A stretch of 64,000 bases of DNA from Cephaloticoccus primus (GTDB lineage Bacteria > Verrucomicrobiota > Verrucomicrobiia > Opitutales > Opitutaceae): assembly GCF_001580015.1 (NCBI RefSeq), contig NZ_LSZQ01000030.1:60601-124600 (forward strand). Direction: 5' to 3'. The first letter of the stretch is position 1, and each line of letters starts with the position of its first letter. Below, piece after piece: positions 55,115 through 64,000 of the stretch. Below the pieces are notes generated by a model that made no database searches, was not told where the DNA came from, and saw only the letters and a program-made list of their open reading frames with translations. The translations under genes and the position numbers were made by a program.

Positions 55115-56092
55115 TTACTGGCCGCCCGACTGGGCCAGGCGGAGCTCGGCGGCCTGCATTCGCCCATAGACTTCCTTGGCGGAGATCAGGCTCAGCGCAG
55201 GGGCGCGGACGACGAGGTTGGTCGGTCGGGTCAAGGGGTACGGCCCATAGCGCGCGGGATCCGTCGGCCCAAAGATGCCCAGTGTTTTAACGCCGAGGGC
55301 GGCGCCCAGATGCATCGGCCCGCTGTCGTTGGAGACCACCCAGTCGCTGCGGCGGATCAGCTCGGGCAGCGACACCAGGCCCGTATTGCCCGTGAGGTTC
55401 AGGAAGCGGTCACCCGGCAGCCCCTCGCGATCAGGGATATATTTATCGCCCGCCCAAATCACGCGCCGGTGCAGCCGGTCGCCAAAAAGCAGGTGCTGGG
55501 TGAGTTGCAGGAAACCGCCCCACTTCTTCTCCGCGCGGCGGCTATCGGGAAACATCAGCACGGGCGGGCGCAGTTTTCCGGAGGCCGCGCTCGGCGCGAA
55601 GCCCGGGTGCAGCGTCTCCGAGGCGCGGAAGACCAGGTCGCCCGCGAGCTCGGGCCTGGCACCGAGGATCGGGCAAAACTGGAGCAGGATATCGATCGCA
55701 TGCGCCCCCTCCCCCGCGGGCGGCAGTGCGATTTTTTCGTCATAAAAAAGCCCCGCAAACTCGCGCGAATCCCAGCGACCTACCTTGCGCTGGGCGACGC
55801 TGCGCGAGGCCATCAGGCCCGTGCGCAACAGCCCCTGCATGTCGAATACGTAGTCAAACTTCGTTTTGCGCAGCTCGCGCATCAGCCGCGAAAACCCGGA
55901 GAGCCCGCCCTTGCGCTCAAAAGTGTAGACGTGATCGACCGCAGCGCAGGCGTGCACGAGCGGCGCAAAAATCTCCCGCGCAATCCACGAAATCCGAAGG
56001 TCGGGCCGCTGAGCCTTAAGCGAAGTCGCCACCTGGAGCGCGTGGACGATATCGCCGAGCGATGAGGGCTTGATGATCAACAGTTCGGTCAT
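55115..56092 (-). CDS. GT9 family glycosyltransferase (heptosyltransferase-like)
   Basis: This 325-residue enzyme starts at the ATG ending 56092 ('MTELLIIKPSSLGDIVHALQVATSLKAQRPD'), the standard GT9 N-terminus. A C-terminal ADP-heptose-binding motif lies in 'WVVSNDSGPMHLGAALGVKTLGIFGPTDPARYGP', with the Lys/Trp-type 'RRAEKKWGGF'. It is predicted to add heptose (or a similar sugar) to the LPS inner core on the cytoplasmic face. It diverges from the acyltransferase-GT9 fusion across 137 bp, an LPS-core locus. Confidence 0.94.
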   Translation of the reverse strand: MTELLIIKPSSLGDIVHALQVATSLKAQRPDLRISWIAREIFAPLVHACAAVDHVYTFERKGGLSGFSRLMRELRKTKFDYVFDMQGLLRTGLMASRSVAQRKVGRWDSREFAGLFYDEKIALPPAGEGAHAIDILLQFCPILGARPELAGDLVFRASETLHPGFAPSAASGKLRPPVLMFPDSRRAEKKWGGFLQLTQHLLFGDRLHRRVIWAGDKYIPDREGLPGDRFLNLTGNTGLVSLPELIRRSDWVVSNDSGPMHLGAALGVKTLGIFGPTDPARYGPYPLTRPTNLVVRAPALSLISAKEVYGRMQAAELRLAQSGGQ

Positions 56093-56229
56093 GGGCGAGG
56101 GCGGCGGGAGGGAGGCGGGAAGGCGGCGCGAAGAGGCCGGGGAAAATCTGCTTTTGACCGAGCCCCTGCAACCTTTCATGGACGACTGACTTAAAAAAGT
56201 AACGAAGCCCACCTGTCCCCCCGCCCCGC

Positions 56230-58389
56230 GTGCTAAAACTCCTCATCCAGACTACCGGCTGGCTCGTCGCCCACACGCCGGAGTGCGTGCTGCGCGGGGC
56301 GACAGCGGTACTCGCCGAAGCCGTGCTGCTGCTGCGCCGCCGCCTCATCCTCTCCAACCTGCACCACGCCTTCCCCGATTGGAGCGAGCCCGCCCGACGC
56401 GCCACTGCCCGCCAAAGCTGCCGCCGGATGGTCGAGACTGGCCTGCTCTCGCTGGCGACGCCCTTTATCCCGCTGCACCGGCTGCGCCAGATCGTGAGCA
56501 ACAGCGACGCGATGAATGCGCTCGTCGCCTCACAACAAAGCACCCCGCGCCCGCATGTGCTCGTCACCCCGCACTTCGCCTACTGGGAAGCCGTCACCTG
56601 CTTCCCCGTTGCGGTGCCGAATCTGAACTGGAAGCCGCGAGAAGACACCGAGAGTCCCGATGCCCAGACGTACGACCAGCGGGAGTACGCCCAAAAAAAC
56701 GGTCGAATGACCGCGGAGTTTGCGGCGATTTACCGCCCGCTCAAAACGCCCTCGCTCGACGCGTGGCTGAAGCGCACGCGCGAACGCTACGGCATCAGGC
56801 TGCTCTCGCGCAAAAAAGGCTTTCAGGAAGCCATCGCCATCCTCCGGCGCGGTGGCGCGGTGAGCATCCTCTTTGACCAAAACGCGGGCGACATCGGCGC
56901 CCTCTCGACGCTGCTGGGCCGCGTCTGCTCGACGACGGAGCTGCCCGGCCTGCTCGCCCACAAATTTGCCGCGCCCGTCGTCGCCGTTTACGCGATACGC
57001 CGCGCATTCTGGCGGATCGAAGTCCACGCCGAAACCGTGCTCCCCGCCTCCGGCGATGCCAGCAGCGAGTCCGTCACGCTCGCGCTCAACCGCTGGCTCG
57101 AAGAAAAACTGCAAACCGACGCCAACGCCTGCGCCTCCTGGCTCTGGGCGCACGCGCGCTGGAAAAACCAGAGCGCGCCCGACCGCCGCCTGCGCTTCAC
57201 CGCCAAGCGCAACCTGCTCGCTGCCGACCTCGCCGCACGCCACAGCGGCAGTGCGACCGGCCAAAGCACCAATGCCGCCGAATCGCGCCCCCGCCCCACT
57301 GCCGAGCCGCCCGCTACCGGGCCAGCCACCAACGCACGAGCCGATGCGCGCGCCCAACAAGAAGGCCCGCGCCGCACGCGCTTCTGGGTGCGCCTGCCAA
57401 ACTGGCTGGGCGACGTCGTGATGCTGATCCCGCTGCTGCGCGCCCTGCGCCACAGCCGGCCCGATGCCGAGCTCACCCTGATCGGCAAGCCCCAGTTCGC
57501 GCCACTCATAGAAGACTACGCGCTGGCCGACCGCTTCGTGCCGCTGCCGCCACGCCACAGCGCGGCGAGCGGCCCGGCCTACTTCGCTGCGTTTTGGCGG
57601 CTGCGCCAGCAGTATCCCGACACGCTGCTGCTGTTCACCAACTCCGCGCGCGGCGACATCGAGGCCTGGCTCACCCGTGCGCCCCAGCGCTTCGGCATCG
57701 CCCGCTCCGGCAAGCCGCGCCCGCTGCTCACACACCGCTTCGCCCTGCCGCCCGATTACGACGAAGCCCAGCACCACCAGCTCGACCTGTGGCGCGATTT
57801 CCTGCGCCACTTCGGCCTGGAGCAGCCGCCCGACCGCAGGCCGCTGGCAACAGCCCCTCGCGATCAGGGCACGGGCACGGCACCGCGGATCGGGCTCATC
57901 GTGGGCTCGGAAAACTCCCCCGAGAAACGCTGGCCGATCCCCCACTGGGTCACGCTGATCCAGTCGCTCCCGCCCGAGCTGCCGATCACCCTGTTTGGCA
58001 CGGTGAAAGACCGCACGCTCACCAGCGAAATCGCCACCCGCTGCCAGATGGGCTCGCCGCCACGCGCGCTCGAAAACCTGGCTGGAAAAACCGACCTGCC
58101 CCAATACTGCGCGCGGCTGCGCGACTGCGCCGCCCTCGTCACCAACGACACGGGCGGCATGCACCTCGCCAACGCGCTGGGCGTGCCGCTCGTCGCGCTC
58201 TTCGGCCCCACCAACCCTCGGCGCACCGGCCCCGTGTTTGACGCACCCGTCACGATCTTGCAGCCGCCCGACTGCCCGCCGACTGGCGGCGGCGCCCTCG
58301 CCTCGCTCTCTCCCGCACAAGTCCTCTCCGCACTCACCGCCCTGCTGGACGGCCGGGCCACCGGCGGCGAGACTGCGCCGTCACTCTGA
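56230..58389 (+). CDS. Fusion of an LpxL-type lipid A acyltransferase and a GT9 heptosyltransferase
   Basis: This 719-residue protein starts GTG at 56230. The N-terminal ~310 residues match lysophospholipid/LpxL-type acyltransferases: a hydrophobic start, 'RLILSNLHHAFPDWSEPAR', and the HX4E catalytic pair (His115, Glu120) in 'TPHFAYWEA', then 'RRGGAVSILFDQNAGD'. A ~60-residue Ala/Pro/Thr-rich linker (~320-378) leads to a GT9 domain (~380-719): 'FWVRLPNWLGDVVMLIPLLRALRHSRPDAELTLIG' and 'ALVTNDTGGMHLANALGVPLVALFGPTNPRRTGP'. Both halves look complete. In other bacteria these steps, lipid A acylation and core heptose addition, are made by separate enzymes. Confidence 0.93.
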   Translation: MLKLLIQTTGWLVAHTPECVLRGATAVLAEAVLLLRRRLILSNLHHAFPDWSEPARRATARQSCRRMVETGLLSLATPFIPLHRLRQIVSNSDAMNALVASQQSTPRPHVLVTPHFAYWEAVTCFPVAVPNLNWKPREDTESPDAQTYDQREYAQKNGRMTAEFAAIYRPLKTPSLDAWLKRTRERYGIRLLSRKKGFQEAIAILRRGGAVSILFDQNAGDIGALSTLLGRVCSTTELPGLLAHKFAAPVVAVYAIRRAFWRIEVHAETVLPASGDASSESVTLALNRWLEEKLQTDANACASWLWAHARWKNQSAPDRRLRFTAKRNLLAADLAARHSGSATGQSTNAAESRPRPTAEPPATGPATNARADARAQQEGPRRTRFWVRLPNWLGDVVMLIPLLRALRHSRPDAELTLIGKPQFAPLIEDYALADRFVPLPPRHSAASGPAYFAAFWRLRQQYPDTLLLFTNSARGDIEAWLTRAPQRFGIARSGKPRPLLTHRFALPPDYDEAQHHQLDLWRDFLRHFGLEQPPDRRPLATAPRDQGTGTAPRIGLIVGSENSPEKRWPIPHWVTLIQSLPPELPITLFGTVKDRTLTSEIATRCQMGSPPRALENLAGKTDLPQYCARLRDCAALVTNDTGGMHLANALGVPLVALFGPTNPRRTGPVFDAPVTILQPPDCPPTGGGALASLSPAQVLSALTALLDGRATGGETAPSL

Positions 58390-58433
58390 GCTTCGCGCTC
58401 CCTCCCGCGCCCTCCACCACCACGCCGCCCGCC

Positions 58434-60398
<1,965 letters not shown>

Positions 60399-60542
60399 GT
60401 TCTCGCTCTCTTCACGGCAGGAGCAACGCCCCGCCGCCAGATAAAAGGGGCTACGCTCCCGCTCGCGCGAAGGGCGAGGAGCCCCGGGCCACTTTGCACG
60501 CGACGAATAACTTCGCGCGATTGAGGAAACGCGCCTCCCACT

Positions 60543-60563
60543 TTCCCTGCTCACGCAGGGGCC
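60543..60563. repeat. 21-bp direct repeat, intergenic copy
   Basis: Identical to 60371-60391, 172 bp downstream, in the gap between the ABC gene and the TonB receptor. The rest of the 229-bp gap holds GC-rich imperfect hairpins and no gene I can support. Confidence 0.85.
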
Positions 60564-60627
60564 GAGTTCAGCAATCACAGCGGACAGCGACAGGAGGACC
60601 TCGTCGGATAGAGAGAAGCTGCTCTCC

Positions 60628-62784
60628 TCAAAACTTCTGGGTGAGTGTCAGCTTAAAGTTTCGTGGCGTACCGGGGACGACCGAGACCGCACTGTAGCCG
60701 CTCTCATAATACTCTTTGCCCGCAAGGTTATTCAGGTTGAGCGTCAGGCTGAAGTTTTCACCCACACGCCAGCGCAAGAAGAAGTCCACAGTGCTGTAAC
60801 CGGGCATTTCAATCCGGTTGGTAATATCCCCCTTGCGCAAGCCAACGTAAGTGTAGGCACTGCCGATCTCGAAGCCACGCGGCAACTCGTAGACCGCAAA
60901 GAGGCTGCCACTGTGTTCGGGCGCAGCAACAAGCCGGTTCCCCTGATAGCTGGCGCGATTGTCCTTGGTGACTTCAGCATCAATGTACGCGTAGGCTGCG
61001 ATCAACCGCAGCGAATCAATGAGCTTGCCACTAATCTGGAGATCGAGCCCTTGGCTGCGCTGCTCGCCAACAGCGATGCTGTCGATAACCGCAGGATCAG
61101 GGTGCGGTGTGAGCACGTTTTCTTTGGTAATATGAAAAAGTGCGAACGTGCCTCCAAGCCGCCCGCCGAAGAGTTCAAACTTGCTGCCCACCTCGTAGCC
61201 CACGCCAGTTTCTGGATCGTAAACCACTCCGGTTGAGTCGGTACCATTGGGTCGGAAAGATCGCGCCGCACTGGCGAAGCTGCTGAACTGCGGCGTAAAT
61301 TTGTAGAGCAAGCCCGCTCGGGGGACAGTCGCGTCGCGATTGTAGTTTGTCTTGCGGTTGTTGAAGCGATTGTGGCTGCGCACATCGACTGAATCGTAGC
61401 GCACGCCCAGTTGGCCGATCAGCCGCGTCGAAAAATGGACCTGATCCTGCGCGTTGAGCGCGTAGTTCTTCTCATGTGCCAGGCTGTTGGTTATAAAGCT
61501 GGTCATCGGCGGGCTTGGCTGACCGTGAACCGGATTTAGCGCATCAATACCGTAAGCTGCGCGCGCATCTGCCAAGGGGCGGTATTGATCGTAGCGGTAC
61601 CACTCGTACTCCGCACCGATCAGCACTTGGTGCTCCCAGCCGAAGAGGGCGAAGTGCCCGTGCAACTCAGCATGGTTGTGCCAGTCGTTCCACTGCGCGT
61701 TTCGCCAACTGTAGGAGCGGGTAAAGAAAGTCGGATTCGCTGGCACTGCCGCGCCAAGCTGGGTGTAATAGCCCTGCATGTGCCCGTGGTTGATATGGGC
61801 CGCGAGCCGCAGCTTCCAACTATCGCTCACCTGCTGCTCCAGTGTAGTCTGGAACGACTGATTTTTATTTTTGAACTTACCGTCCCCGGGCTCGCCGTAG
61901 AAATTGCGAATCGGCACTTGGCCCACCTGTCCATCAATCACAGGGATGCCGCGATCAAAGGTGTTATCGTGGCGGATATACTGGCCATCGACGAGCAGCA
62001 GCGTCCTCGGGGCGAGCTGCCAGCTTAAGCTCGGCGCAAAGACGTAGCGCTGAGTCTCGACGTAATCGCGAAAGCTGCCGCTGTCTTCCAGTGCCATATT
62101 AAAGCGACTGAGGACGGCGCCACTCGCACTTAGGGGCGTATTCAAATCGAGCGTACCGCGATAATGATCCCAACTCCCCGCACTAGCTGTGATTCGGGAA
62201 AAACGCTCCGCCTGCGGCCGCTTCGTTACAAGGTTAACGATGCCGCCCGGGTCTCCGCGTCCGAATAGCCCCGAAGCGGGGCCTTTGAGCACCTCCACCC
62301 GCTCAAGGGTCGATGCGTCCGGCGCAGCGTTCAGACCGCGTCCAGTGGTAAAACCGTTGCGATACATCCCCCCCGTGGTAAAGCCGCGCACGCTGTAGAA
62401 CACCATGCTGGAGCCACCGAGGTTATTGCTGCGTGTAACGCCGCCAGCGAAGTCCAGCGCGCGCTCAATCCGAGTCTCCCCCAAGTCGGCCATCACCTCA
62501 GCTGTGACAACGTTGACGGTGCGTGGGAGCTCCTCAAGCAACACGTTGGTACGCGTGGCAGTCGAAGAACGCGTTGGCCGGTAGCCTGCACCAACCTCAT
62601 CACGCGCCTACACACTCAGCGGGTTGAGGTGGTAAATTTGATCGGCATCAGCAAGGTCAAGCGCATCAAGCCCACGCGCCTGCACAGGTGTAAATTCGCC
62701 GAGTACAGCCAAACCGAGCGCGGCACGGCACTTAATACCCAACAGGGCTGAATTGTAACGAGAGAAGGAACGGGGAGCATTCAC
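60628..62784 (-). pseudogene. TonB-dependent siderophore-type receptor interrupted by an in-frame amber codon
   Basis: The long downstream part (638 residues from 62544) is a TonB-dependent receptor lacking its N-terminus: plug 'LPRTVNVVTAEVMADLGETRIERAL', 'RVEVLKGPASGLFGRGDPGGIVNLVTKRP', and a barrel ending 'RNFKLTLTQKF'. The same frame continues upstream ('ARDEVGAGYRPTRSSTATRTNV') to a TAG at 62608-62610. Beyond this stop it continues as an Opitutae-type N-terminus: signal peptide from GTG 62784 ('RYNSALLGIKCRAALGLAVLGEFTPVQA') and 'DQIYHLNPLSV', the LSPF-motif region. One base change would restore a complete ~718-residue receptor. It resembles siderophore receptors (FhuE/FpvA-like). Loss of function, readthrough or a sequencing error are all possible. 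Confidence 0.85.
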
Positions 62785-63014
62785 AGGAACTGATCCCAAT
62801 TCCCCCCAGTCTCGTACCGTCAATCCATACACTGAAATGAATTCTAAAAATCATCCTGACTACTGCCTGTTTGATCGAAAGCATGGTTTCTCTTATGATC
62901 AAGCTGACGACCTCGTAGATTTTAAATCGCTCGCGCAAACAACCGCTTTATCAAAGCCACGCCCTCGCACGCATTGGGCGACGAGCGGCCAGCGAAGCGC
63001 GAGCCGCTCGCCAA

Positions 63015-63665
63015 TTAAAAAGGTCGAAGACCTCTGAGGGCTTCGTAGGTGGCGATGCCGACGGCGGTGGAGAGGTTGAGCGAGCGCAGCGCGGCGTTGC
63101 GCTGCGGGATCGTGAGGCTTTGGGCGGCGCCGATCTCGGCGTGGAGCCAGTCCGGTGCGCCGCTCCCCTCATTGCCGAAGACGAGTCCATCGCCATCGGC
63201 AAAATCCGCTTCCCAAAACGATTGGCTGCTCCTGGTCGTAAACAGCCACAGCCGCTGCGGCGCAAACGGGCTCGCGCGAAACGCGGCCCAGTCGGCGTGC
63301 TCATGCACGTCGAGCGAGTACCAGTAATCCATCCCGGCGCGGCGCAGGTTGCGGTCGTTGATCTCGAAGCCCAGCGGGTGGATCAGGTGCAGCCGCGAGC
63401 GCGTCACCGCGCAGAGCCGCCCGACGTTTCCCGTGTTGGGCGCGATCTGCGGCGCGTAGAGGACGATGTGAATCAGCGGCTGCAACGGGGCTTGCGCGCG
63501 CAGTGCGGCGACCGTTGGAGCAAGCGCCGCAGGCTCCGCGGCCCTCCCTGTCGAGGCATTCCCAATCACTGGTTTTTCCATCGAGGCATCATCCCCCATC
63601 GCTTCGGTCGCAGTTATCGCGGTTTGAGCTGCGATTTCGGCGTGATTTTTTTCGCGCGGCCGCAT
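63015..63665 (-). CDS. trmL: tRNA (cytidine/uridine-2'-O)-methyltransferase TrmL
   Basis: This is a SpoU/TrmH-family knotted methyltransferase that methylates the ribose of the wobble base of certain Leu tRNAs. The domain begins near residue 65 ('IHIVLYAPQIAPNTGNVGRLCAVTRSRLHLIHPLGFEIND') and contains 'DGLVFGNEGSGAPDW' and 'SLTIPQRNAALRSLNLSTAVGIATYEALRGLRPF'. TrmL proteins are usually ~155 residues, so the ~60 residues before the domain are an extension or the start is further downstream at a non-ATG codon. The final codons (RGLRPF) coincide with a repeat hairpin. Confidence 0.92.
   Translation of the reverse strand: MRPREKNHAEIAAQTAITATEAMGDDASMEKPVIGNASTGRAAEPAALAPTVAALRAQAPLQPLIHIVLYAPQIAPNTGNVGRLCAVTRSRLHLIHPLGFEINDRNLRRAGMDYWYSLDVHEHADWAAFRASPFAPQRLWLFTTRSSQSFWEADFADGDGLVFGNEGSGAPDWLHAEIGAAQSLTIPQRNAALRSLNLSTAVGIATYEALRGLRPF
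63018..63033 (-). repeat. GTC-TTC-GAC hairpin overlapping the trmL 3' end
   Basis: AGGTC-TTC-GACCT on the minus strand (63033-63021) followed by TTT and the trmL TAA. It matches the TTC-loop hairpins at 38843, 40757 and 40956. It is followed by a GC-rich stem-loop (~62974-63014). Confidence 0.7.
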
Positions 63666-63749
63666 GGGTAATCCACTTGTTCGGCAAATGAGCGCACGCA
63701 GATCTGTCGTCGCGACAAAGGGGGCTCTCCCGCTCGCGCTTGTTGCCCT

Positions 63750-64000
63750 CTAGCTGAGGCGCAGGCCGGTGTTGTCGGCCTGCAAGATCGTGGCTTCGCA
63801 GCTTTGGCCACTCGCCCCAAAGCTCGCGCGCATGGCCTCCAGTACGCGCGCCCCTTGCTCGCGATAAGCCACGCACATGATGCTGGAGCCGCTACCGCTT
63901 AGCCAGCCTGTGAGCGCGCCTGCCGCGACGCCCGCCGCAATCGCTTCGGCGGCGCCCGGGATCGTGGGCAGCCGGTACGGCTCCCGCCTGAAAACGCTGG
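63750..64000 (-). CDS. thrB: Homoserine kinase, C-terminal part (cut by the window edge)
   Basis: The minus-strand frame from 64000 to a TAG at 63750-63752 encodes the C-terminal end of a GHMP kinase: 'RREPYRLPTIPGAAEAIAAG', then 'TGWLSGSGSSIMCVAYREQGARVLEAM', the glycine-rich GSGSS motif near the C-terminus. The EPYR-x-P-x-IPG pattern is typical of homoserine kinase, which phosphorylates homoserine in threonine synthesis. The start lies outside the window, so length and the N-terminal ATP-binding motif cannot be judged. Confidence 0.8.
   Translation of the reverse strand, partial: SVFRREPYRLPTIPGAAEAIAAGVAAGALTGWLSGSGSSIMCVAYREQGARVLEAMRASFGASGQSCEATILQADNTGLRLS

Noticed and set aside
56530..58320. 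Long minus-strand open frame opposite the acyltransferase-GT9 fusion
   Set aside because: Typical antisense shadow in GC-rich DNA; the plus-strand product has intact motifs.

Overview
The window looks like a chromosomal segment of a Gram-negative Verrucomicrobiota bacterium, most likely class Opitutae. This is inferred from gene content, not from a marker gene. The pointers are a SusD-less TonB-dependent receptor with the 'LSPFEI' motif after its signal peptide, DUF1080 proteins, a Tat-type GH36 galactosidase, a LacI/GH67/GH35 sugar locus, lipid A/heptosyltransferase genes, and a GC-rich, Ala/Pro-rich coding style. I found no rRNA, tRNA, CRISPR array, insertion sequence or prophage.

Layout. 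1-6.0 kb: a partial tandem DUF1080 protein, a GH36 alpha-galactosidase, then recR, ybaB and an SDR epimerase (minus strand) divergent from a DJ-1 protein. 6.2-27.5 kb: one long plus-strand surface-polysaccharide cluster. It has an AsnB-type amidotransferase, Wzm/Wzt ABC export, about eleven glycosyltransferases, a Wzy-like polymerase, an O-antigen-ligase-like protein and a WbaP/WcaJ-type initiating transferase. Its 8-22 kb core is clearly more AT-rich than its flanks. 27.5-30.3 kb: a dihydrolipoamide-dehydrogenase-like flavoprotein and an M42 aminopeptidase. 30.4-32.8 kb: two toxin-antitoxin modules, mazEF bracketed by two near-identical terminators, and a hipBA pair whose hipA is frame-shifted.

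32.9-36.6 kb: tig-clpP-clpX (minus). 36.7-38.7 kb: tsaB-like and alr (plus). 38.7-41.0 kb: a UDP-glucose dehydrogenase of the animal-like type, flanked by two long mirrored composite repeats. 41.0-43.1 kb: ftsH. 43.4-52.3 kb: a carbohydrate locus with a TonB receptor, a LacI regulator, a GH67 alpha-glucuronidase and a GH35 beta-galactosidase, probably for a glucuronic-acid-bearing, galactose-containing plant or algal glycan. 52.4-56.1 kb: tilS, serS and a GT9 transferase (minus). 56.2-60.4 kb: a single-chain fusion of an LpxL-type acyltransferase with a GT9 heptosyltransferase, then a fused two-domain oligopeptide ABC ATPase. 60.6-64.0 kb: a TonB-dependent siderophore-type receptor interrupted by an amber codon, trmL, and the end of homoserine kinase.

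How the genes fit together. The 6-27 kb cluster, ugd (UDP-glucuronate), the GT9 genes and the acyltransferase fusion all serve the cell envelope. The two sugar loci feed galactose and glucuronate catabolism. The most unusual items are the mirrored repeats around ugd, the acyltransferase-heptosyltransferase fusion, the mixed Wzm/Wzt plus Wzy/ligase gene set, and the terminator duplication around mazEF.
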